Shown here in pieces: positions 1 to 8,250 of a DNA stretch of 60,998 nucleotides; positions within the stretch are counted from its first letter, which is position 1; each line of letters begins with the position of its first letter. The stretch lies in the NCBI GenBank assembly GCA_946403965.1, contig CAMJBT010000011.1, forward strand, positions 1 to 60,998, in the 5' to 3' direction. This stretch comes from an uncultured Pseudobutyrivibrio sp. (GTDB lineage: Bacteria > Bacillota > Clostridia > Lachnospirales > Lachnospiraceae). Position numbers and translations under genes: made by a program. A model generated the notes under the pieces. That model made no database searches. It had not been told where the DNA came from and saw only the letters and a list, made by a program, of their open reading frames with translations.

Positions 1-2
1 GT

Positions 3-1409
3 GGATTCCAGTATCCTATTCCTACATATTCTATTACACGTGATTTTGATTGGTCAGACACAGAGAACAATCGACTTTTATTTGAAATGACAGCTAAATA
101 CGGCACACCATATTTCAGCAATTACATCAATTCAGATATGGAACCAAGTGATGTTCGTTCAATGTGCTGCCGTCTTCGTCTTGATCTTCGTGAGCTTCGT
201 AAGAAGTCAGGTGGTTTCTTTGGATCAGGCGAGAGTACAGGTTCAGTTGGTGTTGTTACAATCAACCTACCACGTATCGCATATCAGTCAAAAGACGAGG
301 CAGAGTTCTACTCACGTCTTGATAAATTGATGGATATCAGTGCTCGTTCACTCAAGATTAAGCGTGGTGTTATTACAAAGCTTCTTGATGAGGGATTGTA
401 TCCATATACAAAGAGATATCTTGGAACATTTAATAACCACTTCTCTACAATCGGACTTATCGGTATGAATGAAGTTGGACTTAATGCAAATTGGCTTCGA
501 GCAGATATGACAAGTGCAAAGACACAGCAGTTTGCAAAGGATGTACTCAATCATATGCGCGAGCGTCTCTCTGATTATCAGGAGATGTACGGTGACCTTT
601 ACAACCTTGAGGCTACACCAGCAGAGTCTACAACATACCGTTTTGCAAAGCATGATCGTGAGCAGTTCCCTGATATTATCACAGCAGGCAAGGAAGGTGA
701 TACACCATTCTATACAAACAGTTCACATATGCCTGTTGAATACACATCAGATATTTTTGATGCACTTGATGTTCAGGATGAGCTTCAGACTCTTTACACT
801 AGTGGTACAGTGTTCCATGCATTCATTGGTGAAAAGCTTCCTACATGGGAGTCAGCTGCAAATCTTGTTCGTAAAATTGCTGAAAACTATAGATTGCCTT
901 ATTACACACTTTCTCCTACATACTCAGTATGTAAGGAGCATGGATATATTGCAGGGGAACACTATACATGTCCACACTGTGGCAAAACAGCCGAGGTATA
1001 CAGCCGTATCACTGGATACTATCGTCCAGTTCAAAACTGGAACGAAGGCAAGACTCAGGAATACAAGAACCGTAAGCTTTACGACATTGCTGGTTCTGTA
1101 TGTCGCCGTGCAAAAGAACAGCCAAAGCATCAGATGGAAGAACAGCCTCAGGTAAATATTGAAATTGTATCTGAAGAGCCAGAGACAGGTGTTAAGTATC
1201 TCTTCACCACAAAGACATGTCCAAATTGTGCCAGAGCAAAAGAGATTCTCGAGGACGAGGATTATATCCTTATTGATGCAGAGGAACAGGTAGACATGAC
1301 AAAGAAATATGGTGTTATGCAGGCACCAACACTTGTAGTTGTAAATGGTGATGAAGTAAAACGCTACGCCAATGCAAGCAATATTCAGCGTTATGTTGAT
1401 GAAAACTAA
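3..1409 (+). CDS. nrdD: Anaerobic ribonucleoside-triphosphate reductase, C-terminal part, fused to a thioredoxin-like domain
   Basis: Class III ribonucleotide reductase makes dNTPs without oxygen using a glycyl radical. The frame is open from position 3 with no start, so the N-terminus lies outside the window. The zinc-binding C-terminus is visible (CKEH, then CPHCG near position 970), followed by the radical motif RITGYY near 1005. About 60 residues after the radical glycine the protein continues into a second domain with a CPNC redox motif near 1218 and a cis-proline signature (MQAPTLVV), which is a glutaredoxin/thioredoxin fold. Classic NrdD stops soon after the glycyl loop. The extra domain may act as a built-in reductant; that is inference. 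A strong terminator follows directly, so this ends its transcript. The activase nrdG is not in the window. Identification is very secure; the fusion is seen directly. Confidence 0.96.
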   Translation, partial: GFQYPIPTYSITRDFDWSDTENNRLLFEMTAKYGTPYFSNYINSDMEPSDVRSMCCRLRLDLRELRKKSGGFFGSGESTGSVGVVTINLPRIAYQSKDEAEFYSRLDKLMDISARSLKIKRGVITKLLDEGLYPYTKRYLGTFNNHFSTIGLIGMNEVGLNANWLRADMTSAKTQQFAKDVLNHMRERLSDYQEMYGDLYNLEATPAESTTYRFAKHDREQFPDIITAGKEGDTPFYTNSSHMPVEYTSDIFDALDVQDELQTLYTSGTVFHAFIGEKLPTWESAANLVRKIAENYRLPYYTLSPTYSVCKEHGYIAGEHYTCPHCGKTAEVYSRITGYYRPVQNWNEGKTQEYKNRKLYDIAGSVCRRAKEQPKHQMEEQPQVNIEIVSEEPETGVKYLFTTKTCPNCARAKEILEDEDYILIDAEEQVDMTKKYGVMQAPTLVVVNGDEVKRYANASNIQRYVDEN

Positions 1410-1425
1410 ATAAATGTATATCGAC

Positions 1426-1455
1426 GGAGTCCTATTAATTTAGGACTCCTTTTTT
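1426..1455 (+). terminator. Rho-independent terminator after nrdD
   Basis: A perfect 9-bp stem (GGAGTCCTA / TAGGACTCC) with a 6-base loop is followed by six T. It starts 17 bases after the nrdD stop and isolates nrdD from the secretion region. Confidence 0.93.
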
Positions 1456-1506
1456 GTGAAAAATGTGGTTTTGGCAAAAAAAGCAGAAAATTGGCAAAAA
1501 GTGAAA

Positions 1507-1581
1507 TTGACCATAGAAGCATATCATGATAGATTATCAATTGTGATTAATTTGTGAACAAATCATGTTTGCAAGTTCACA
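1507..1581 (+). promoter_or_regulatory. Candidate promoter and inverted repeat upstream of the surface protein gene
   Basis: A TTGACC -35 (1507-1512) and TAGATT -10 (1530-1535) lie 17 bp apart. Downstream is an inverted repeat, TGTGAAC (1553-1559) and GTTCACA (1575-1581), with half-site starts 22 bp apart, roughly two helical turns, plus a direct TTGTGA repeat just before it. A similar TTGTGAAA/TTTCACAA pair precedes the second secretion operon. The promoter is moderate by eye. The regulator is unknown. Confidence 0.45.
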
Positions 1582-1608
1582 GAATTATGTAGAAAGGGTA
1601 TGTGAAAA

Positions 1609-4600
1609 TTGAAGAGGTTACACAAAATCGCCACTATTAGACGGCTAGTGGCGTTGACGATGCTTAGTTCATTGTTATTAAGCAGTACAGCCGTGTACGC
1701 CGATTCGGCCAGTGATGGGGAAGCGCCATCAGGGGAAGTAGTTGAAACAGGTAATACATCTAACGACACAAATTCTAGCACTAATCTTGATAATACCGTT
1801 TCTGGTAATGACAGCATAGAGAATAACAGCAATACTACAACAGAACAAAACGAAACAGAGGCTACCAATTCAGGTGAGTTTTATTATGATTTAAACTCAC
1901 AGGATAATGAGTCAGCAGAAGAGGATTTGGATTCAGAGACATCTAAGGATGAGCGCCTTAAGGATTCAAAGCTTAGTTGGCCATGGGAATGGAATTGGGG
2001 AAAGTCTAAAAAGAACGAATGTAAGCATGAGGACGTTCAGAAATATTATGAAAAGGATGGCAATGACAAGCATAAGCTTATCGAAAAGTGTAGCGAATGC
2101 GGTGAAGTGATTAAAGAAGAGCCATCAGAGGAATGTTCAAGTAGCAGTCTTACATACACAAAGACAGATGATTGTCATCATGTTGCATCAGGTAAATGTG
2201 ATGTCTGCGAGATGGACTTTTCAAAAGCTGAAGAAGAATGTGAATTTAAACCTTCAGCAGACAACGACAAGCTTATGTATTGTATACATAGCTCAGAGGG
2301 TTGTGAAAACATAAAGGATGAAAGAAATACAACTCCTGAGATCAAGGTCGAGACAGCTTTGATAAATGGTGATTCATCAAAGGATATCGAAAAGTTTACT
2401 GAGGATGGACACGAAATCACAGCATTCGACAAGCAGGTTAAGCTTACAGCAACAGTTAAGGTTGAAGCACTTAATGATGAGTCGTTTGAAGATATTCAGA
2501 ATACAAATGCTATTATAGCAAAATTGTTCTTTGATGGTGAGTATGAGCAGACCATGACACTTGATAGCTTTAGCAATGGTGAAGCAGTGTTCACATGGAC
2601 ATCAGAAGAACAATATGAGAATGCAGTAGATATTGATGGTATCGAAGTAAGCTACAAAATTGGACAGAAGCAGGCAAATGGTTGCCGTGGTTCAAAGTCT
2701 AAAGAAGGAAAGGCTAGCCAGGAGCTTCACTATATACTTAGAAATGTAAATACTGACAAAGCAGTAGAAAATCTAATTGGTAAAGTTTCAGATGGAGCTG
2801 GTTGGACACCTTCAGAGAGCAATCCATGGTATTCAAAGTCTGTCTCAGGCCATAAGGATAAATTGTTGCTTACATGGACAGGTAGAACAGATGCACCAAT
2901 TAATAAAAACTCTGTAAAGCTAATCGAAGTTGGTACAACTTCTACAGAAGGCTTTACATTGGTAACAGCAGAATCTAAAAGAACTTTGGTTTACGCTGGA
3001 CAGAAATTTATTTTCTTACCAACTTTCAAATATGTTTACAACAATACTATTCAGTATTCTGTACCTGCAGAAGATGATGGTGTAGATGGTGTTAGACATG
3101 ATTATGAAGTTAGCTTCGAAATGTTGAAGAAGACTCATACAAAGACAATCAGCACATATGTAGATAATCACGCTCCAACATACAACGCTAAAGATATTAC
3201 ATATACTTCAGAGGCTGAAAAGCTTAATGGCAAATACTACAACCAGGCAGTAGATGTATCTATGAAGTTTACTGATAGATACTTTAGTGCAGATTCATAT
3301 CTTGAGGCCAATGGAGTTTGTGCTTCAGATTGCAATAGTGCAGGATTGATTTCTCTCCATGTAGGTGTGGATGGCGAGTATACAGTAAAGGGTAAGCTTT
3401 ATGACATGGCTGGAAACTTCGTTGAGATTGACGATTCCGCTAATTCATTTGTTGTCGATACAAAGGCTCCTACAGTAGGACATATTGTATACGAGTCAAA
3501 ATCCGAGAGAAAGAATGGAAAATATTTCAACCAGGATGTGACTGTTAAGGTACCAGTTGAGGACCTTTACCTTGCACCAAAGTCTTATATCGAAGTTTCA
3601 AAGAATCACAAGGTTGCATTGTCTAAGGACATTAAGACATCTGGAACACTTGAACTTCCTGTATCAGATGAGGGCGAGTATTCATTAAGCGGAAAGATTT
3701 ATGACTTGGCAGGAAATTGTACTGAGATTGATGACAAGGCAAATGAATTTGAGATTGATAAGACAGCTCCAAAGCTTGATGTAAAGTTTGATAACAATAG
3801 CTTCAAGAATGGTAAATATTTCAGTGCATTACGTACAGCTGATATCAAAATTGAAGAGAAGAACTTTACTGATAAGGGTGTAGAAGTTGCCAAAACAGAT
3901 AGCAGCTACTCTGACATTCCAAAGCTTCAGGAGTTTACAAGATCAGGAATTATTAATATGTCAAAGATGCATTTCGAGGCAGATGGTCATTATGGATTCA
4001 CAATAAAGGCTACTGACTTGGCAGGAAATGTATCTGATCTATTTAAGGTTGAGGATTTCGTAATTGATACCGTTGCTCCAGAAGTAACAATCAATTTTGA
4101 TAATCATGAATTCCAGCACGAAAAGTACTACAAGGCTAACAGAACAGCTACAGTTGTACTTAAGGATGAGGAAGTATTTGAAAACCTTACATCAACAGAA
4201 GCAGACATAAAGGCTGGTATCACAGTTAAGTCAAAGGATGGTAACCCAACCTTTAATGCAATGTCTGGTTCTAAGAGTAGCTATACAGGCACAATCGTTT
4301 TTGATCAGGATGGCGAATATCAGATTACTAATGTTGAGTTCTTTGACAGAGCTGGAAACAAGGCAGTTATTACATCAAAGACAGATGCAAACTATAATGC
4401 AGAATTTGTAATCGATAAGACAGCACCACAGGTTAGTGTTAAGTTCGATAACAACAGCTTCCAGAATGATATTTATTACAAGGCTGATCGTAAGGCTGAA
4501 ATTACCTTCGAAGAGAAGAACTTCAGCAAAGAGCAGGTTACTGTAAAGAAGAACTCCGGAGATTTAGATTCTGTACCATCACTTGATGATTATTCAGATT

Positions 4601-5850
4601 CAGGAGTTAATCATGTGACAAACATCCTCTTTAATCAGGATGGTCGTTATGGATTTACAGTATCTTGCATTGATTTAGCAGGAAATGCATCTAACACATT
4701 TGTTTCAGATGATTTTGTTATTGATAAGACTGCACCAGTTCTTGAGATTTCAGGCGTTGAAAACATGTCTGCAAACAATGGAGTGGTAGCACCAGTTATC
4801 AGTTCAAAGGATGTAAACATCAATGATTACAGCACAGAGATTACACTTGCTGGTTCAAACAATGGTGTAATCAGCCCTAGCATTACAAAGACACCAGGAA
4901 ACGGTTTATTTACATACGCAATTGGTGATTTAGCTAGAGTAAAAGAGAATGATGATCTTTACACATTGTCTGTAAAGCTTACAGACTTTGCAGGAAACAC
5001 TGCTGAGCAGACAGTTAAATATTCTGTTAACAGATTCGGTTCAATCTTTGTTTTAAGTGATGCTACTAAGGCTATGGTTGATGGCTACTATGTCACAAAG
5101 CCACAGAATGTTGTTATTACTGAGATTAACATTGATAGTTTATCTAGCAAGGAAGTGTCTGTAGCATATGATGGTAATGTTAAGACTCTTAAAGAGGGTA
5201 AAGCTTATACTACAAGCGATACAACAAATGAAAAGGGATGGCATTCAATTAGCTACAACATTAGTAGCTCGAACTTCGATAAAGATGGTATCTATTCAGT
5301 AACAGTCTTCTCTGAGGATAGAGCAACAAACAAGCAAAGCAACCAGTCAAAGGATGCTGAGGTTGAGTTCTTACTTGATAAGACAGCACCAAGTGTGGTT
5401 GTATCAGGACTTGAGGATGGTGGAATCTATGATGAAGACAGTCATGATTTCTCTGTAAATGCAGCAGATACAATTGGTGTAACAGAGATGAATGTATACT
5501 TGAATGATGAGCAGCTTGCAAGCTTTTCAGCAGAAGAACTTGCAGGAAATGGTGGTACAGCAGTACTCACAATTCCTTCAATGGATGATTACCAGAAGGT
5601 AACAATTAAATGTACAGATGTTGCAGGTAATGTTACAAATCTTGCATACAACAACCTTCTCGTATCAGTAAAGGCAGAGGAATTATTATTAGAAGACAAT
5701 CTTACACCAACAGCAAAGTTTAGTGATGTAGATACAGCAATTAATGCAGTAAAGAATGCATCAAAAGCACTAGGCATTTTAGCAATCATTGCACTTATTG
5801 CAATAGCTGTCGGTACAGGTGTAGTTGTTTATAAAAAAAGAAGTAATTAA
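1609..5850 (+). CDS. Giant surface-anchored protein with Ig-like repeats
   Basis: A 1413-residue exported protein. It has an N-terminal signal peptide (about 1-32), an acidic low-complexity stretch (about 33-115), a Cys/His-rich region (about 130-235, several C-x2-C pairs), then about eight or nine Ig-like units of about 100-120 residues. Each unit ends with a D-G-x-Y...D-x-A-G-N strand and an (F)VIDKTAP linker. It ends in one membrane segment (about 1383-1408) and a basic KKRSN tail, with no LPXTG motif. The start is a TTG at 1609, chosen because AGAAAGGG lies 10 bases upstream and the signal peptide begins there. It sits 25 bases before the WXG100 gene with no terminator between them, so co-transcription is likely. 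The role is unknown. Being tail-anchored and Ig-rich, it could be a wall-spanning scaffold or adhesin for the type VII system; that is inference. Confidence 0.85.
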   Translation: MKRLHKIATIRRLVALTMLSSLLLSSTAVYADSASDGEAPSGEVVETGNTSNDTNSSTNLDNTVSGNDSIENNSNTTTEQNETEATNSGEFYYDLNSQDNESAEEDLDSETSKDERLKDSKLSWPWEWNWGKSKKNECKHEDVQKYYEKDGNDKHKLIEKCSECGEVIKEEPSEECSSSSLTYTKTDDCHHVASGKCDVCEMDFSKAEEECEFKPSADNDKLMYCIHSSEGCENIKDERNTTPEIKVETALINGDSSKDIEKFTEDGHEITAFDKQVKLTATVKVEALNDESFEDIQNTNAIIAKLFFDGEYEQTMTLDSFSNGEAVFTWTSEEQYENAVDIDGIEVSYKIGQKQANGCRGSKSKEGKASQELHYILRNVNTDKAVENLIGKVSDGAGWTPSESNPWYSKSVSGHKDKLLLTWTGRTDAPINKNSVKLIEVGTTSTEGFTLVTAESKRTLVYAGQKFIFLPTFKYVYNNTIQYSVPAEDDGVDGVRHDYEVSFEMLKKTHTKTISTYVDNHAPTYNAKDITYTSEAEKLNGKYYNQAVDVSMKFTDRYFSADSYLEANGVCASDCNSAGLISLHVGVDGEYTVKGKLYDMAGNFVEIDDSANSFVVDTKAPTVGHIVYESKSERKNGKYFNQDVTVKVPVEDLYLAPKSYIEVSKNHKVALSKDIKTSGTLELPVSDEGEYSLSGKIYDLAGNCTEIDDKANEFEIDKTAPKLDVKFDNNSFKNGKYFSALRTADIKIEEKNFTDKGVEVAKTDSSYSDIPKLQEFTRSGIINMSKMHFEADGHYGFTIKATDLAGNVSDLFKVEDFVIDTVAPEVTINFDNHEFQHEKYYKANRTATVVLKDEEVFENLTSTEADIKAGITVKSKDGNPTFNAMSGSKSSYTGTIVFDQDGEYQITNVEFFDRAGNKAVITSKTDANYNAEFVIDKTAPQVSVKFDNNSFQNDIYYKADRKAEITFEEKNFSKEQVTVKKNSGDLDSVPSLDDYSDSGVNHVTNILFNQDGRYGFTVSCIDLAGNASNTFVSDDFVIDKTAPVLEISGVENMSANNGVVAPVISSKDVNINDYSTEITLAGSNNGVISPSITKTPGNGLFTYAIGDLARVKENDDLYTLSVKLTDFAGNTAEQTVKYSVNRFGSIFVLSDATKAMVDGYYVTKPQNVVITEINIDSLSSKEVSVAYDGNVKTLKEGKAYTTSDTTNEKGWHSISYNISSSNFDKDGIYSVTVFSEDRATNKQSNQSKDAEVEFLLDKTAPSVVVSGLEDGGIYDEDSHDFSVNAADTIGVTEMNVYLNDEQLASFSAEELAGNGGTAVLTIPSMDDYQKVTIKCTDVAGNVTNLAYNNLLVSVKAEELLLEDNLTPTAKFSDVDTAINAVKNASKALGILAIIALIAIAVGTGVVVYKKRSN

Positions 5851-5875
5851 AAAGAGTTATTAGGAGGAAAAATTA

Positions 5876-6169
5876 ATGGCAGGTCAAATTAGAATAACAC
5901 CAGATCAGATGAGAGAGCGTGCAAGTCAGTACCGTAATGAGGCTGATACAGTAAATGGTGTAATCACAAACATGGATTCACTTCTTTCAAATCTTCAGAC
6001 TGAGTGGGAAGGTGCTTCTAGCGAGTCATACGCAGCACGTTATGAGGAGCTTAAGCCAGGATTCCAGAGAGCAGAAGAACTTATCCGTGAAATCGCTTCA
6101 GCACTTGATTCTACAGCTTCAATCGTAGAGACAACAGATAGCGATATTGCAGCACAGTTCCAGTCATAA
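5876..6169 (+). CDS. esxA: WXG100 family type VII secretion protein (EsxA-like)
   Basis: A 97-residue protein of the size and helical-hairpin character of WXG100 proteins, with the W-x-G turn as WEG at residues 44-46. Such proteins are both substrates and structural partners of the ESX/T7SS ATPase EssC and are exported as dimers. There is a strong RBS (TAGGAGGA) 8 bases before the ATG. It follows the surface protein and is itself followed by a hairpin, an arrangement that commonly sets a high transcript level for the small secreted protein. The essC gene is 12 kb downstream on the same strand, which supports the assignment. I saw no YxxxD/E export tail, consistent with EsxA-type rather than EsxB/CFP-10-type partners. 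Family assignment is very likely; the exact orthology is less certain. Confidence 0.93.
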   Translation: MAGQIRITPDQMRERASQYRNEADTVNGVITNMDSLLSNLQTEWEGASSESYAARYEELKPGFQRAEELIREIASALDSTASIVETTDSDIAAQFQS

Positions 6170-6194
6170 TAAATTAATAGGTTAAATCAATACA

Positions 6195-6218
6195 GCGGCG
6201 GACCATATGGTCTGCCGC
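6195..6218 (+). terminator. Hairpin after esxA (partial terminator or mRNA end)
   Basis: The stem GCGGCGGACC / GGTCTGCCGC has one G-T wobble and loop ATAT, about 10 bp. It is followed by a weak T-containing run (ATATTGGTTATTTT) instead of a clean T tract, so it may terminate partially and give high esxA versus low downstream expression. Confidence 0.6.
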
Positions 6219-6314
6219 ATATTGGTTATTTTGAAATAAAGATGGTTTGATCTATGAGCTAAGCAACGGTAGTTTGTAGATGAGGCTACCATGTACGAAA
6301 AGGAGGCATTAAAT

Positions 6315-6731
6315 ATGGGATTAGTAGATGTTGCAGAAGATTTGTGGGCTGAAGCGGTAAAAGCTCATAATGAAGCTATAGATAATAAAATATCCGAGTT
6401 AAAATCAGAAATTAATAAACTACAGAATTTACACGATTCCTTGTTAGAATTCAAGGGGAAGTGTGAGTTTTATTATGATAATTTTAACTCTATAAGTGCT
6501 AGTAAGAAAAAGAAATTATCAGATCTCAGAGTTGAGGTTCATAGCAGTGATGTTAAGGATACATATGTAAAGTCTATGAATAAGACCTTTTATCAGATGG
6601 CTAGAAAGAGAATGGAACAAGATCTGTGGATACCTTATGGGATACTAATAGATGATAAATTGCAAGAGTACAAGGATAAGGTTGAAAAACTTGAGGAGAA
6701 AATCAGAGATCTTCAGAATGATTATTGGTAA
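6315..6731 (+). CDS. Coiled-coil protein of the T7SS cargo module (possible effector chaperone)
   Basis: A 138-residue, highly charged helical protein with two heptad-like coiled coils (about residues 16-55 and 110-136) and no signal peptide or membrane segment. I chose the ATG at 6315 because AAAGGAGG ends 8 bases before it; an upstream in-frame ATG at 6291 lacks an RBS. It is first in a tight run of small genes ending in a lipase. In known LXG and TslA-type modules, small helical proteins encoded upstream bind the effector's helical domain and guide it to EssC. The position and size fit such a targeting partner (compare DUF5082-like proteins), but I cannot assign the family from the sequence alone. 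Confidence 0.72.
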   Translation: MGLVDVAEDLWAEAVKAHNEAIDNKISELKSEINKLQNLHDSLLEFKGKCEFYYDNFNSISASKKKKLSDLRVEVHSSDVKDTYVKSMNKTFYQMARKRMEQDLWIPYGILIDDKLQEYKDKVEKLEEKIRDLQNDYW

Positions 6732-6751
6732 GAAAGATGAGGTTATAAGTA

Positions 6752-7099
6752 ATGAAGGAAGATTTTTATATAGATGAGCAAGAAGTTGGTGTTGCTACAA
6801 GTAAAATAGTAGGGTTTGCTGGGTATCTAGCTATGACCTTAGCTAGGTATCAAGAAATATTAACAGCAGTTAATAGTGAGTCTATTAAAGACAAAAAAAT
6901 ATGTGATTCGATAGGGCAAATAATAAATAAAGCTGCTTTGTATGAGGCGGAGCTTTTAACCCTATCTGAAGAGTTTCAGAAAAACATAATTGCAGAGGAA
7001 TTATGTGAGGTGAATGAAAATAATTCATATGATTTTCCGGAACACCCTGATTTGATGGGAATAGAATTATTAAACAATAATTATGTAGAAGGACTTTAA
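6752..7099 (+). CDS. Small helical protein, T7SS cargo module
   Basis: A 115-residue protein that is mostly predicted helix, with an acidic C-terminal tail (about 85-115) and no transmembrane segment or signal peptide. The stop of the preceding gene is 20 bases upstream, and the next gene begins 1 base after this stop, so the three small genes look translationally coupled. Size and context resemble the WXG100-like accessory proteins (Lap/Tla-type) encoded with LXG or reverse-domain T7SS effectors. No canonical W-x-G motif is visible. The family is not recognised; the call rests on context. Confidence 0.65.
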   Translation: MKEDFYIDEQEVGVATSKIVGFAGYLAMTLARYQEILTAVNSESIKDKKICDSIGQIINKAALYEAELLTLSEEFQKNIIAEELCEVNENNSYDFPEHPDLMGIELLNNNYVEGL

Positions 7100-7100
7100 A

Positions 7101-7385
7101 ATGGCAGAAGAATTAATTGTAAACACTAATAATTTGGAAACAAATTTAATAGATATGGGATTACTAAAAACAGCAACAGAAAATTATATTTCAGAACTTA
7201 CATTTGAAAAATCCAAGGGCTCATCAATAAATGGAATTATTTCAATACATGGTCAGTTAAAAAGGATGCAAACAGTGCTTACAGATTTGTATGCAAATAC
7301 AGAGAAAGCTCTAATGTTAACAAAGAAAGAATTTAACGATGTAGATAATTATATTGGAAATTATTTTAAGGAATTAGGCAAATGA
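7101..7385 (+). CDS. WXG100-sized helical protein, T7SS cargo module
   Basis: A 94-residue protein with two long helices separated near residues 40-46 (KGSSINGI). This is the length and hairpin pattern of WXG100-like partners, though the central tryptophan is missing. It starts one base after the previous stop, and its own stop overlaps the next ATG (ATGA at 7382-7385), so it is coupled to the lipoprotein gene. I infer it is a secretion partner of the downstream lipase. It could instead be an independent small T7SS substrate. No enzymatic motif is visible. Confidence 0.65.
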   Translation: MAEELIVNTNNLETNLIDMGLLKTATENYISELTFEKSKGSSINGIISIHGQLKRMQTVLTDLYANTEKALMLTKKEFNDVDNYIGNYFKELGK

Positions 7386-7918
7386 ACATGAATTATGTGA
7401 GACGCGTAGCATTAATATTGTTAACTATAGGGATATTTAATCTCTTTACAGGTTGTGGGTTAATAGACGATATCTCCTGGAAACTGCACGAGCGTGCCAT
7501 ACGACTAGCTGAATATGCTGAAAATGATGAAGTGGAGAGAATGATTAGCGAGACAACTGAATTAAATGAAAGACAGAAATATATAATGGCCATGGAAATT
7601 GGTAGGACAGAGTATAGCGAGCTGAAAGATGATCAGAAAGAAGCGGCTATAAAAATAGAGATGCTATATGAATATTTAGAAGAAAAATATCCTGATAAGG
7701 AATTTGAGTATGTAAATTTTGTATTAGAATCTCTCAGTTCACATCTTATAGTAAAAGAAACTTCAGATAAAAAACATAGATCAGTTGGGGCCACATTAAG
7801 ATGGGATAATAAAACAAAATCATATATATATTTGGATAATTATTATTTAAAAGTTACGGCTTCAGATGAATATGAAAAATTGATAGAAAAACATTTGAAG
7901 GAATACAATCCAAATGCA
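7382..7918 (+). repeat. 537-bp direct repeat, copy A
   Basis: Bases 7382-7918 match 10116-10652 with a single difference (ATATTTAA versus ATAATTAA near 7432/10166, giving Phe versus Ile in the signal peptide). Identity ends abruptly at codon 179/180 of the lipoproteins, indicating recent duplication or gene conversion of the 5' part only. Confidence 0.93.
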
Positions 7919-8245
7919 AATTTTTTCCTAGATATAGAAGTGAAGTATGTAGATGATGAAAATCAAAAGGTAACTATAAAGAATGCTGGAGGATGCATAA
8001 CAATAATTGTTGAAGATATGTTTGAGTCTGAAGAGGAAGCAAAACACTACATAGAAGGATTTGCTGACTGGTTAAGAAAAAATAATAATTACGAAGGTGG
8101 ATTATTGAGATTAATTGTTTTGGATGGGAAAACATTTGAAGCAGTTAGAGGCTCAAATTCAATTACTAGTTTTATTTTTGATGTTGAAATTACGTATGAT
8201 ATTTTTTGTGAGATCACAAGCGATAACGAGTTAAGGTTTTGGTGA
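7382..8245 (+). CDS. Lipoprotein, probable immunity protein (copy 1)
   Basis: A 287-residue protein with a signal peptide and lipobox LFTGC (Cys25), predicted to be anchored outside the cytoplasmic membrane. There is a helical N-terminal half, then an alpha/beta-looking C-terminal domain from about residue 180. The first 537 bases are identical except for one base to the second lipoprotein gene at 10116, after which the two diverge sharply. Both end in ...FW-stop. It overlaps the upstream small gene by four bases and lies immediately before the lipase. In the S. aureus TslA system a lipoprotein (TilA) neutralises a secreted phospholipase at the outer membrane face, and this arrangement suggests the same role. 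Immunity function is inference; the lipoprotein nature is read directly. Confidence 0.8.
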   Translation: MNMNYVRRVALILLTIGIFNLFTGCGLIDDISWKLHERAIRLAEYAENDEVERMISETTELNERQKYIMAMEIGRTEYSELKDDQKEAAIKIEMLYEYLEEKYPDKEFEYVNFVLESLSSHLIVKETSDKKHRSVGATLRWDNKTKSYIYLDNYYLKVTASDEYEKLIEKHLKEYNPNANFFLDIEVKYVDDENQKVTIKNAGGCITIIVEDMFESEEEAKHYIEGFADWLRKNNNYEGGLLRLIVLDGKTFEAVRGSNSITSFIFDVEITYDIFCEITSDNELRFW

Positions 8246-8250
8246 AAACT

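Noticed and set aside
514-1155. 213-residue open frame in another frame of nrdD
   Set aside because: The translation is low-complexity, rich in His, Leu, Ser and Gln, has no RBS, and overlaps a highly conserved gene; a shadow.
3180-5640. CRISPR or satellite array suggested by repeated DNA in the surface protein gene
   Set aside because: The repeats are coding, about 300-350 bases long and degenerate; they are Ig-like protein domains.
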